Source of the DNA: Ipomoea triloba
Taxonomy: Eukaryota > Streptophyta > Magnoliopsida > Solanales > Convolvulaceae
Assembly: GCF_003576645.1 (NCBI RefSeq)
Contig: NC_044922.1
Coordinates: 7,400,640 to 7,464,639 of the forward strand
Direction: 5' to 3'
Length of the DNA stretch: 64,000 nucleotides
Below, in pieces: positions 1 through 9,852 of this stretch (position 1 is the first letter of the stretch; each line of letters starts with the position of its first letter). Made by a program: the position numbers and the translations under genes. Under the pieces are notes generated by a model that was not told the DNA's origin, searched no databases, and saw only the letters and a program-made list of their open reading frames with translations.

Positions 1-195
1 CAGGTGGGAGATTACGTTCTCCGAGAGCGGAAAGCCAGCCGGCCAAATGACGGCGGAAAGTTCGCACAAACCTGGGAAGGGCCGTATGTCATCTCTACCA
101 TAATCCGACCTGGCACCTACAAGTTGGAAACCACCACGGGGAGGCCGGTCGATCGGATTTGGAACTCGGAACATTTAGTGCTTTTTCACCATTAA
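1..195 (+). CDS. Ty3/gypsy polyprotein, C-terminal end (partial)
   Basis: The frame is open from the first base and ends at the stop at 193-195. It shows the ending typical of Tat/Athila-type gypsy polyproteins: a GDYVLR start, then WEGPYVI, PGTYKLE, and a final WNSEHL followed by the stop. This is the tail after the integrase core. The upstream domains (protease, RT, RNase H, integrase core) are off the window. No frameshift is visible in the part seen. It is a transposable-element gene, not a host gene. Confidence 0.85.
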   Translation, partial: QVGDYVLRERKASRPNDGGKFAQTWEGPYVISTIIRPGTYKLETTTGRPVDRIWNSEHLVLFHH

Positions 196-270
196 TTAGG
201 ATGATGGATTGTGTAATCGGGCCAAAAGAAGCCCCCCCTAGTGTAATGAGTCTATGTTGGTTAAATGGAG

Positions 271-396
271 AGCTTCGGCTCAGTTTGTTTAGACATCGTT
301 GCTCTGAACCAGAGCTTCGGCTCAGTTTGTTTAGACATCGTTGCTCTGAACCAAGGCTTCGGCTCAGTTTGTTTAGACATCGTTGCTCTGAACCAA
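271..396 (+). repeat. 42-bp tandem repeat, three copies
   Basis: A 42-bp unit beginning AGCTTCGGCTCAG and ending in GCTCTGAACCA occurs three times in a row; the CTTC landmark falls at 273, 315 and 357. It lies just downstream of the pol stop and just upstream of the 76-bp array. Confidence 0.9.
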
Positions 397-1600
397 GGGT
401 CGGTAGGCCGATGGGAGCAAGGTGCCCATCTCGGGAGTAAGGTGCCCGATTACGTTGGTCTGCCAACCTTATGGCCTTCGAGGCCGATGGGAGCAAGGTG
501 CCCATCTCGGGAGTAAGGTGCCATATTATGTTGGTCTATCGACCTTATGGCCTTCGAGGCCGACGGGAGCAAGGTGCCTATCTCGGGAGTAAGGTGCCCG
601 ATTATGTTGGTCTGCCGACCTTATGGCCTTCGAGGCCGATGGGAGCAAGGTGCCCATCTCGGGAGTAAGGTGCCCGATTATGTTGGTCTGCCGACCTTAT
701 GGCCTTCGAGGCCGATGGGAGCAAGGTGCCTATCTCAGGAGTAAGGTGCCCGACTATGTTGGTTTGCCGACCTTATGGCCTTCGAGGCCGATGGGAGCAA
801 GGTGCCCATCTCGGGAGCAAGGTGCCCGATTATGTTGGTCTGCCGACCTTATGGCCTTCGAGGCCGATGGGAGCAAGGTGCCCATCTCGAGAGTAAGGTG
901 CCCGATTATGTTGGTCCGCCGACCTTATGGCCTTCGAGGCCGATGGGGGCAAGGTGCCCATCTCGGGAGTAAGGTGCCCGATTATGTTGGTCTGCCGCCC
1001 TTATGGCCTTCGAGGCCGATGGGAGCAAGGTGCCCATCTCGAGAGTAAGGTGCCCGATTATGTTGGTCCGCCGACCTTATGGCCTTCGAGGCCGATGGGG
1101 GCAAGGTGCCCATCTCGGGAGTAAGGTGCCCGATTATGTTGGTCTGCCGACCTTATGGCCTTCGAGGCCGATGGGAGCAAGGTGCCCATCTCGGGAGCAA
1201 GGTGCCCGATTATGTTGGTCTGCCGACCTTATGGCCTTCGAGGCCGATGGGGTATGTTGGTCTGCCGACCTTATGGCCTTCGAGGCCGATGGGGGCAAGG
1301 TGCCCATCTCGGGAATGGCCTTCGAGGCCGATGGGGGCAAGGTGCCCATCTCGGGAGTAAGGTGCCCGACTATGTTGGTCTGCCGACCTTATGGCCTTCG
1401 AGGCCGATGGGGTATGTTGGTCTGCCGACCTTATGGCCTTCGAGGCCGATGGGGGCAAGGTGCCCATCTCGGGAATGGCCTTCGAGGCCGATGGGGGCAA
1501 GGTGCCCATCTCGGGAGTAAGGTGCCCGACTATGTTGGTCTGCCGACCTTATGGCCTTCGAGGCCGATGGGAGCAAGGTGCCAATCTCGGGAGCAAGGCG
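397..1600 (+). repeat. 76-bp tandem repeat array in the Tat 3' region
   Basis: A 76-bp unit containing ATGGCCTTCGAGGCCGATGG, GCAAGGTGCCCATCTCGGGA and TATGTTGGTCTGCCGACC repeats about a dozen times with few substitutions; successive ATGGCCTTCGAGG landmarks are 76 bp apart from 471 to 1155. Between about 1230 and 1550 the array is reorganised: a block of about 160 bp, made of partial units, is itself duplicated. The unit carries the short palindrome CCTTCGAGG and paired GCAAGGTGCCC / GTAAGGTGCCC half-units. Short ORFs on both strands here are by-products of the repeat. Confidence 0.95.
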
Positions 1601-1740
1601 CCCGATCGTGCAATAACAACAATAATCAGCGTACGAAGCAAGAACCAAAATTTTATTAAGTAAAGCGGTTTGAGGTGCTCGGCACATAGCGGGCCGAGCT
1701 CCGCGCGTTTAAAATGCTACAAAACTCCCCCACCGGTCGT

Positions 1741-2406
1741 TCATTCCGAAGGACCTGGTTTGGAGTAGGGCCTAGGGCCGGGGTCGGCCACTTCGTTGGG
1801 AAGCAGCGCCAGCACGGCTGGGAGATCAGTCTCCTCGAGGCCCTCGGTCAGGGCCGTGTGAACCTGCTCCTGTATGGCTCGGCAGCCCGAGGAAAAGGCC
1901 CATTGCCCATAGACCCATGTGAGCTTATCCCCGACCTCCGTGTTGATGAAGGCGGTGAGGAACTCCTTGGCTATGGCCTCATCGGTGCAGATAAACCGAG
2001 CAAGGCTGCTGGCGTCTTTCATCTTGTCAATGGCCTCCTTCTCGGCCCGAACTGCCCTCTCGGCTCGGCCCTCGGCCTCGCCGAGTTTCTTCTCGGCCTT
2101 CTCGGCTCGGTCCTCGGCGGCTGCGAGCTCCTTTTCCAGTTCTTGAATCCTCCGCTCGGCCGCGGAGACTTGCTTCTGGAGGGGGACGACCTCTTTTTCT
2201 CGGATGCCTTCCAAGGCCCGAGCCCGACTGAAGAGGTCGGTCGTCGTGTGTGTGAGCTGAAGAGGGCGAAGAAGGTTAAGTACCTGCACCCGTGCAAAGG
2301 ATGATATAATACCTCGATAACAAAAACTTACCCGGAGGATATCCTCGGCAATCTGCTCACCGAGCCGGTTGCACGACCACCCCATGATGGTCTCCATGCT
2401 GGGCAC
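1741..2406 (-). pseudogene. Tat antisense extra gene: C-terminal coiled-coil part
   Basis: Read on the minus strand this is a 221-aa frame. Its middle is a strong coiled coil rich in Glu, Ala, Lys and Arg (AAERRIQELEKELAAAEDR and following). After it come the segments FICTDEAIAKEFLTAFI and GDKLTWVYGQWAF. Near its start a 48-bp stretch has intron-like ends (GTAAGT near 2330, GTGCAG near 2284), in frame either way. It is probably the last part of one antisense gene spanning 4090 to 1741, separated from the upstream part by a frameshift near 2440. Coiled-coil tails following a gypsy-type transposon domain are common in plant transposon proteins. Function unknown. Confidence 0.55.
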
Positions 2407-2422
2407 CTTGTCCCTTATCTGG

Positions 2423-2761
2423 TCAACGAGGGTAGAGGTCTAGCGCGTCCCTCTCTCGCAAGCCTTCGTGGAGATCGGAAGGTCGGGTGCTGGAAGAGCG
2501 CTTGGTACGCTTCAGGGTGAGGACCTCCTCAATCTCCGCCTCTTGGCGCTTTTCTTTCCCTCGCCGACTTGGGCCGAGAGTGACTGGAAGGTCGGGGGCT
2601 GCGCCTCCACCCGATGAGGCGTCAGTAGGAGCCGGGTCAGGAACGTCGATGATCGGGGGCTCGGCGGTTGGCTTGGCGGCGGCTCTCTTCGCACCTTCGT
2701 CTTGGGGCGAGGGGCGGCGGCCGGGGCAACGAATACTCTGTCGGGCGACATACCTGCACAA
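2423..2761 (-). pseudogene. Tat antisense extra gene: Pro/Ser/Arg-rich linker part
   Basis: A 112-aa minus-strand frame, proline- and charge-rich (EPPIIDVPDPAPTD, SRRGKEKRQEAEIEEV). It follows an acceptor-like TTGTGCAG near 2760 and leads, after a one-base frame change near 2440, into the coiled-coil frame. It looks like the linker between the globular domain and the coiled coil. The exact splice boundaries with the upstream piece are uncertain. Confidence 0.4.
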
Positions 2762-3575
2762 GTAACAACGGGTTAGTTTGAATGATCGGACGATAAAACC
2801 GATCTGGAGGAGTTAGAGTCTGGCGAAAGCAATCTCGTTGACCTTGACTCGGCTCGGTCGATGAACCTTTGACGGCTGGAACGACGATCGGCACCGGCTC
2901 GTACTTTTCGCTATGGCCGTAGTCGGGGGGCTCGAGGTTGGCGTTCTTGTAATCCTCCGGGGTGCGGAAGATAAGGTAGTCGTACACCTCCGAGGAGATC
3001 TTCGCGGCCGCGTCGGTGAGAGCTCGGGTCCGCTTGGGGAAGCTATGCTTGGTGAAGTGCGTAGACCACACTCGGGGGACCGGTAACTTCCACTTATACT
3101 CAACCGAAAGTATCCGGTTCTTCCACCCCTTGTTACTGTCGGGCACGTTGGTGAGAGTGCAATGGTGCCCTCGAGACTGAAGCATCAAGTAACCCCCGCC
3201 GTGTTTGGCCGAGAGAGGCCTGACGGCGTAAAGGAAGTTGAATAGTTCCATCGTGCACATCAGCCCGTGCCGAGTACAGATCTGGGGAAAGCACGCGATC
3301 ATCCGATGAGCGTTCGGAATAATCTGCCCCGGAAGGACCTCGTAGTACTTCAAGAAAGCAAGAAGGAAAGGAGAAAAGGGGAAGTTCAGAGGCGCCTTCA
3401 GGGAGTCCAAGTGGATCCCGAGCCAATCGTCGACGTGCCGATCGATTACGTTGCCGAGCGCCCGACTGACCTTATAAGGGATACGACCCCGTAGTAATGC
3501 GTGGATTTCGTTGGTCTCGGCTCGGGTGAGCAAGCACTTCTGCTGCTGAACGACCTCGCTGTTCAGGAAGAGCAT
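2637..3575 (-). pseudogene. Tat antisense extra gene: gypsy-type transposon domain
   Basis: A 312-aa minus-strand frame. Residues about 50-130 match the pattern of the plant 'putative gypsy type transposon' family (Pfam Transposase_28): FPFSPFLLAFLKYYEVLPGQ, then PNAHRMIACF and LFNFLYAVRPL. The tail past about residue 235 probably reads through an intron or decayed junction, because the natural continuation lies in another frame. Despite the family name no transposase activity is established; extra antisense ORFs of this kind are known from Tat-lineage retrotransposons. It overlaps the upstream piece by 13 bp, suggesting a frameshift or spliced junction. Confidence 0.55.
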
Positions 3576-4090
3576 CTTCCTTCGGGTCGCGGAAGGCTTG
3601 TCGGCGGGTGAGCAAGCACTTCTGCTGCTAGGTTTGGGTCCGACGAGCTGGCTACCACTGGGGCGTGTGACGCTGACGATTGGCGGGGGTTCGGTGCCGA
3701 TGAACTCGCTTCGCCCGGGGCCGGGAGTGCACGACGTCGGGACGAGGCCTCGGGGCCTAGGGTTTGCCCTGGGGCTTGTAGCTCTCGAGGGACGCCCTTC
3801 CGGCGTATGGAGACGGTAACTTCCTCCACGGTGCGGGGGCTGAGGTGAGGAAACATCTTCGAGACCACTACTCGTGGCGACTTGCCTCGGCCCGACGAGC
3901 TGACGTCCTCGGTAGAAGCCGAGGGTCGTAGCGGCCCCTCGTTTTCCTCGGCGTTGGGGGAGACGTGCTCCACTTCGTCAATCTGGTTGAAGGTGGAGCC
4001 TCCCGTTGAATGAGAAAAACTTTCGCTGACCGCTTCGTCGCCCTCGTCGTAATCCCGACCAGATACGTTTTGGTTGTCCGAGTCCGACAT
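3563..4090 (-). pseudogene. Tat antisense extra gene: acidic/Ser-rich N-terminal part
   Basis: A 175-aa minus-strand frame starting MSDSDNQNVSG. It is acidic at first, then Ser/Pro/Arg-rich, with no recognisable domain. It is the probable N-terminus of the antisense gene. A 79-bp duplication (the word GGTGAGCAAGCACTTCTGC occurs near 3526 and 3605) sits at its join with the next piece and could explain the frame break. Its promoter would lie between 4090 and the LTR. Confidence 0.45.
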
Positions 4091-4540
4091 CCTAATTCCT
4101 ATTTTAAGCGAAGGGATGGGGGTTCAGCTTTGGATGCGGGGCCAACCTGAACTACGGGGTTCTATCTTGTTAAAAAGAGAGCAGGATAGAATGCTTACCG
4201 AGTATGAAAGCGGCGGAAGGGAATAAAGACTTCACGGCGTGACACGACAACTGCCCTTTGTTTTTACTCGGGAGGCTCTGATCTCCGAATAGCTGCGAAG
4301 GCAAAAGTGGGCGTCGAAGGGTGAAGCGGCTACTTATAGGCAAGGAAAACTAATCGACGCCTAAGGTGACGGTTCGGTTCTCGAGGGTTTTCCCGCCAAA
4401 GGCGTTCTCCGCCGTGAGTGAGCCCTCACCAAGTTCCGGTGCATCCGCGCGAGAGAACCACCACGGCAAGCAGCAATGCGGTCGGCTCAGCATGAGTTTT
4501 CCCCCCAAACCACTCCCTCGCGCTTGCACTCGTCGCACTT

Positions 4541-4558
4541 TGGGGTGAGGGGGCTAGA
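4541..4558 (+). other. Polypurine tract of the Tat element
   Basis: TGGGGTGAGGGGGCTAGA directly precedes the LTR start. A purine-rich tract abutting the 3' LTR primes plus-strand synthesis in LTR retrotransposons. The CT inside it is slightly unusual. Confidence 0.65.
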
Positions 4559-5030
4559 TGATAGTGAATATACTCCAGGACCGGTCGGATGCACTCCGGA
4601 CCCGGTCGGAGGCTTTGCGGTCGGGGAGTCGGTTGGTCGGGAGGTTGACGTGGGCTCGGCCGTCACGGGCCGAACAGTGCCCCCGACGGGCTCACGACGC
4701 GGCGTGCCAAGGACTGCCACGTACTCCTTCCCGCTTGGGCGTAGAGTGAGGCGGGCGCATGCGCGCCACGTTTCCGTCATGCCGGAGGTCCGGCAACCGC
4801 ACTTTTCTCCCTTATAAATAGCGCATTTATGAGGAGAGAGGGGATCTTTTTTGGCCGTTTCTAGACTAAGACTTAGAGTGAGCTCGGACAGTAGGGAAGC
4901 CCACTGCCAACCTGCCGAGCACTTTGAGCACTTCTTGACTTGTAACCGGGTTTGGATCCTTGAGCTAATAAAAGATCGTGTTTTCCGGTTTTCCTTGGTG
5001 CCCGTATTTTGCGATATCAGTGTACTATCA
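4559..5030 (+). repeat. 3' LTR of the Tat element (472 bp)
   Basis: Starts TGATAGT and ends ACTATCA, a 7-bp perfect inverted terminal repeat with canonical TG...CA ends. It contains a TATA box (TTATAAATA, near 4812-4820) and a polyadenylation signal AATAAA at 4967-4972, in the order U3, R, U5. A 5-bp TSD would be AAACG on this side; the other copy is outside the window. Confidence 0.8.
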
Positions 5031-6755
5031 AAACGTTTTGAGAAACAAACTTTTGGACTAGGATTAAGAGTGTTGATTGATTTCAAGTTGGGACTTGATT
5101 TTGTTGAATATGTCCAAAAAGTGGTTTTGACTCAAGGAAGATGAGGAAGAAGAAAAAATGTTTTCAAACCCTTAGTTTCTAGTAAAGTTGAGGAGGACCT
5201 TGATTAGCCTTCGGGTGGCTTAAAGTGCCCTTGCCCAAGGTTGCTATATAGTATGATCATTCATACGGAAGGGCGAAGTCTATTCGCCGAGTACTATATA
5301 ACTCGTTAGGATGAGGAATTCCTGCGGGGGTGTGCACACTTAAAGTATAGTTACTCTAAGAAGTTCGGGTAGGTGTCGTTTTTATGGACCTAGTAGGGCC
5401 AGCTAGGGATCATTCTAACGAACCTTACGTCCAGGGGATCAGTGTTAGACCGGGGGATGACCACTGAACCCGAGTTCGATGATCTAAGTGGTCAGAGAGG
5501 GAGTTAAGAGAATACTCCAAAGGCCTCACGCTTTCTACAAAGAAACTAAGTGGAAAATTTTGTATGAAAATGTAGTTACTCTGTAGCTACGCTAAAGAGG
5601 GATGCGATGATTGTTTAAGCGAAAAAAGGGTGTCGGTGAACCCTCTTTGAGATAAAAGTTGGTGGAATTTCCCTGTGAGGAAGATTTTCAAGTACATGAT
5701 TGTGATTAAACGTGAAGTTCATAATTTTCCACTACTTGCTTATATGCGTAGATGATTATTGATGCGTTGAATAATACATTTTTTTTTGTAAGCAATCACT
5801 TATCAAAAGAACTTAGACTGTTTTTCAATTCTTATTTATTACTTGTGCAAACTATACTTGATGACTCGTTTGCAGGTAAAGTATCAATGTAGAGTAAGGG
5901 TAATAAAGGTTTTTAAATACCTGCTTTGTAAAACCTTTATTTAATTTTGGGTGACCCACGGATCCCCTTACTTAGCCGTCGCGCTAACTACACTTCATTG
6001 TGTTACCTACAGATGCAATCTAGCGTAAGTTCTTGTAGTGCGGCGAACTCTCCATGTTCGCCGGAGTATGAGTGTCATGGCATGGATTACGATGACTATG
6101 TACAGTTGATGATAGGTACCGACCCATATGCGCCGGGTTATGCTCCGCTCGCTCCAGCCAGCTCTCCAGTTGCAGATAGTTTTCCTTTTGTCCAAGATGA
6201 CCCAGATGTTCAGGCCTCCTATGGTTTTTATCCCCTTGAGGTGTTGACCGGAAGTGACCCATTAGAGTTTATCGTGTATTACCCCTACCCATGGAACCCC
6301 GGTTCACCATAGTATTGTGACGAATGGTCCATGGTTAATACCACCTCTCGCTTCCTAGACCATTTCACATGGTTTGAAGGGGAGTGACATTTAGTCTGGG
6401 GCGAGTTCACAGGTCCGGTGTACCGAAGGATAGACTAGGTATTACGTCTTGGGAGATGCTTTGGCGAAGATTCTTTTGTGTAAATGCCCTTTGTAGCCTT
6501 AGTGGTGGCTAACTCAACTAGTCGGGTCGTGGATGACCCTTAACTTATATTTTGGCCCGATGGGCAAACTTATGTATATATATAAATGCAGATATGTATA
6601 TTATATTATGATGGGTGGTTGTTGTTGTTAAGTAAAAGTTTCCGTTTAGCCTGTGCACCTAGAGTGGGGTCTATCAAAAGAAGATAGAACTCGTTCTAGG
6701 TGTGGCGGTAACTCCTCCGGATGTACGGCAAGACAAGCCGGTCCGGGGTGTTACA
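5031..6755 (+). repeat. Tekay-like 5' LTR, 3' part
   Basis: Ends GGGGTGTTACA at 6755, followed three bases later by the PBS. Near its 3' end it carries CTAGGTGTGGCGGTAAC, shared with the LTRs at 18747 and 30047. A 121-codon ORF at 5947-6312 lies inside the LTR and is probably fortuitous. The start of this LTR must lie left of the Tat element, beyond the window. Confidence 0.8.
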
Positions 6756-6758
6756 AGT

Positions 6759-6770
6759 TGGTATCAGAGC
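6759..6770 (+). other. Primer-binding site (tRNA-iMet type)
   Basis: TGGTATCAGAGC, complementary to the 3' end of plant initiator-Met tRNA, lies three bases after the LTR end. Confidence 0.9.
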
Positions 6771-7185
6771 GGTGTTCGAGTCTTTGGGATTAGATTGGAG
6801 CCTAGGTTGTGGAATTTTGTTAGGAACTCTAAGTTAAAATCCTAAGAGGTAAGAAATGGACTTTAGGAGCCCAAGTTCCGAGTTAACCTAAGTTTGCTAA
6901 GACTAACCTAAGTTGCTACCTCAGCTTAACTGGGATATGCGCTTCTGGAACAGAGCTGGAGACCAAGCAGCATCAAAAAGGGGTACCTCATCTGTACTTT
7001 ACAAAATCTCTTGATTCTGGTTGCTAAATACTCTGACTGATACTTATGCATTCTTATATGTATTAATCATTTCTTATGATTACTGTGAGTGAACTTGAGG
7101 AGATGCTATACTAACTGTTTAGTTAGCTAACTTCCTAGTAACTTTTATACTTCGGAAGCTAACTCGAAATGATCGTCTAGTGAAA

Positions 7186-7419
7186 ATGCCGCCTAGACGA
7201 AATGTACCTGCTGGACATGGCGACGACATCACAGCAATGGATCGTATGGCATTGGCAATGGAACAGATGGCTGAGTTTATGATGGCTCAACAGATCCAGA
7301 ATCAAAATCAGAGACCCCCTCGGGTCGACTTTGCTAAAGTCATAGCAAGTAGACAGCCACCGTATTATGCGGGAGAAAATGATCTAGTGGTTTTGGAAGA
7401 ATGGATACGGACATTTGAT
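7186..7419 (+). pseudogene. Gypsy gag, truncated N-terminus
   Basis: Starts at ATG 7186 (MPPRRNVPAGHGDD) and reads 78 codons to WIRTFD. The segment PPYYAGENDLVVLEEWIRTF matches the conserved start of the gypsy gag domain (P-x-Y-x-G-E-x-D-x-x-x-L-E-E-W). The frame then enters an AAT repeat coding only Asn and ends; the rest of gag and all of pol are absent. No function can be expected. Confidence 0.8.
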
Positions 7420-7442
7420 AATAATAATAATAATAATAATAA
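7417..7442. repeat. (AAT)n microsatellite at the gag break
   Basis: About eight AAT units sit exactly where gag similarity stops. The following 500 bp, to about 7980, is AT-rich sequence I do not recognise. Confidence 0.85.
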
Positions 7443-7680
7443 TATAAATCATTTTTTTATAAAGGATCATGCTACAAACCCCAACCCTTATAATTCACAA
7501 ACAATCACTCCCTAATATAACAATTATACTTACATATTTGTAATGTGACATTTTGCCACAACAGAGAGGAGTTGTTTGTGAGTAACAAATATTTATATTT
7601 TAATTAAGAAATAACTAACTAATCCTTACTAATTATTATGGGAATGAAATGAAATTTATTTATTATATTACTATAACATA

Positions 7681-7768
7681 ATTTTTACCTATATTATTAG
7701 CATTGAAGAATATAAGAAAAAATAATTTTTACCTATATTATTAGCATTGAAGAATATAAGAAAAAATA
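7681..7768. repeat. 44-bp tandem duplication
   Basis: The segment starting ATTTTTACCTATATTATTAG occurs at 7681 and again at 7725, in an AT-rich stretch without genes. Confidence 0.9.
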
Positions 7769-7984
7769 TGATGGATGTATGTGCATATATAGACATATAG
7801 TAACAATGATGAAAAAAGATAACAAAAGTTATAACGATAGAGTGTTTTTTTTTTGTCCAAAAAATGTATAGTATAACTCTTATAGTATAATGTATAAAAA
7901 AGAGTAATATAGTATAACTCTTCCGGTGCGAAAATGCGGTGAACCATGACCAATATAATAACTCTCTTAAAATAAATTCTATAT

Positions 7985-8920
7985 GAAATGTGCACTTAAA
8001 AGCTCAAAATCATGCACTTGAAGGTACAAAAATGTGCACTTGAAGGCAAAGAATTAGCACTCGAAGGCAAATAGGTGTGCAATTGATGCAATTTATGATA
8101 CCAAAAAGGGATGTTATTCAACTTAAGTGTTATTAAACCAATTACCCATACAAATGGTTTGTAAATCTCAAAATTTTCATTAGAAATTTAGTTATATGTT
8201 ATTGAAAAGAATGCACAAGATATAACAAATATTGCCCAGAATTGTGCACTTGAAGACAAAGAAACATGCACGTGAAGGCATAAAAATGTGCACTTGAAGG
8301 CAAAAAATTTGCACTGAAGGAAAAAAAAGATTCACTTGAATGCTAAGTATTTTTTTTTATTAATTTTTACACAATAGTAAGACATGTATACACTTGTAGG
8401 CATTAAATTGAACACTTGAAGGCATAAAAATCATAGGATCACTAGAAGGCAAGGGAGGAAAAACCCGACACTAAAAGAGAAAATTCGAAGGAAATTAATT
8501 GTGCACTCTTAGAAAGGAAAACATGAATGTGAAGGCTACAAACCGTGCATTTGAAGGCTAAAAACATGCACTAGAAGGAAAATATGGTTTTAATGGAATG
8601 CTAAGTATTATTTTATTTTTTTAACACAATAGTAAGACACACATGCACTTGTAGGCATGAAATTGAGCACTTGAAAGCATAAAGAGGATCACTAGATGGC
8701 AAGGAAAAAAAAAAGATACTAAAATGGAAAATTAGAAGAAAATTAATTATGCACTCTTAGAAAGAAAAACATATACTTGAAGGCTAGCTACAAAATGTGC
8801 ACTTGAAGGCCAAATGTTTGCACTCAAAGGCACAACGATGTGCACTCAAATGAGAAACTATGTACTAAAAAAAAAATAGATGCACTCGAAGAAGAGAAAT
8901 ATGCATTTGAAGAAGAAGAA
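7985..8920. repeat. Array of degenerate GCACTTGAAGGC short repeats
   Basis: The word TGCACTTGAAGGC and close variants (GCACTCGAAGGC, CACTAGAAGGC, GCATTTGAAGGC) recur roughly every 18-30 bp, separated by A-rich spacers. It is a loose array rather than a precise satellite. A subsection of about 300 bp (near 8340-8500 and 8590-8790) is itself repeated. I do not recognise the family; the style resembles the AAGGTGCG arrays at 9250 and 60290. Confidence 0.7.
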
Positions 8921-9090
8921 TATGTACTCGAATACAAAAGACAATCTGACCTATTTACTCAAAATTGCCAATATGCAACTGCGTGTTTTTTAATTAATAT
9001 TGAATATGGGCTGTTGATTTGGATTACATCTACGGTTAGCATTTGTGTGCATTTTTCACCTGTAGAAGCTTTTTTATTTGATCCAAAATC

Positions 9091-9092
<2 letters not shown>

Positions 9093-9125
<33 letters not shown>
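9093..9125. repeat. (AC)n microsatellite
   Basis: About 16 uninterrupted AC units. An (AC)n run also precedes the related repeat block at 60074. Confidence 0.95.
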
Positions 9126-9128
<3 letters not shown>

Positions 9129-9249
9129 AGATCAAATGCTAATGAGGTCTTCAGGTAAAACATGCGGATTAATCATAGCCATTGATCTTGCAAAAATCAA
9201 CAGCCTAGAATGAAGATAAATTTTTAAAAAAACATGGCGGCATTATTGT

Positions 9250-9480
9250 AATTTTGCGTATTGTTGAAAGCTTGAGGTGCGTAATTTAATGCTTAAGGTG
9301 CGTATTTTCAAAGCTTAAGGTACGTCATTTTAACACTTAAGGTGCGACATTTAACACTTAAGATGCATCAGTTCTACACTTAAGGTGCGTATTTTCAAAG
9401 CTTAATGTGCGCCATTTTAACACTTAAGGTGCGTCATTTTAACACTTAAAGTGCGTCAGTTCTACACTTAAGGTGTAATA
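9250..9480. repeat. Array of CTTAAGGTGCGT short repeats
   Basis: The word CTTAAGGTGCGT with variants repeats about ten times at 20-24 bp spacing, often followed by CATTTTAACA or ATTTTCAAAG. The same word makes up the array at 60290-60915. The block abuts and seems to truncate the C-terminal end of the hAT pseudogene. Confidence 0.85.
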
Positions 9481-9852
9481 CTTAATTTAGGACTTCAACA
9501 GATGTTGTGGCCTCCCAATAGGGGCATACACAGACTCAATAGCAAGACTAACAAAAGTTACAGAACTAGAACCCAAAGTTGGGACAATAGTAGGACTATA
9601 ACAGACAACATAATCATCCAACAATCCATTCAAAGTCGCCAACAATTTCTCAAGGTAAGATTTTCCTTTCACCTCACCATACATATGATTTAATTGAGTT
9701 CGCATATATTCTAACTTGTCCCTGGGGTATAAAAATGTTTGCAAAGAAAATCATATAATTCATTTTATCAATATCACCCCAATATTTTTCAAATTTTACT
9801 TTCATGTTAGCCCCCATTAGTTTCACAGCACCATCAGCTTCCATTATTCCAT

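Larger units (their letters stand above)
1..5030 (+). mobile_element. Tat-lineage Ty3/gypsy retrotransposon, 3' portion
   Basis: The segment begins inside the end of pol and finishes at a 3' LTR, so only the 3' part is in the window. In order it holds the pol C-terminus, 42-bp and 76-bp tandem repeats, a decayed gene on the opposite strand, a purine-rich tract and the LTR. Tandem repeats and extra antisense ORFs between pol and the 3' LTR are known features of the Tat (Ogre/Retand/Grande) lineage. It appears to sit inside the LTR of another gypsy element, whose remaining sequence resumes at 5031. The 5' end and the first TSD copy lie outside the window, so the insertion cannot be closed here. 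Confidence 0.85.
5031..7419 (+). mobile_element. Tekay/Del-like gypsy element, 5' remnant split by the Tat insertion
   Basis: Contains the 3' 1.7 kb of a long LTR, a tRNA-iMet PBS and the first 78 codons of gag, then breaks off at an AAT microsatellite. The LTR is collinear with the inverted solo LTR at 18747-22376 (for example the words GCGAAGTCTATTCGCCGAGT and GGGGGTGTGCACACTTAA), which shows that 5031 is inside an LTR. Long LTRs with TGTAAC...GTTACA ends plus this gag type fit the Tekay/Del chromovirus lineage. The lineage call is an inference from LTR style and gag. Confidence 0.75.

Noticed and set aside
397..1600. CRISPR-like appearance of the regular 76-bp array
   Set aside because: There are no unique spacers; whole units are repeated, and this is plant retrotransposon DNA.
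95..1687. Many overlapping 60-220 aa ORFs on both strands in the 76-bp array
   Set aside because: They repeat every 76 bp with the same peptide and arise from a repeat whose length and GC content leave frames open; no independent coding signal.
5947..6312. 121-aa ORF inside the Tekay-like LTR
   Set aside because: It lies wholly inside LTR sequence, has no recognisable domain and is not evident in the related LTRs.
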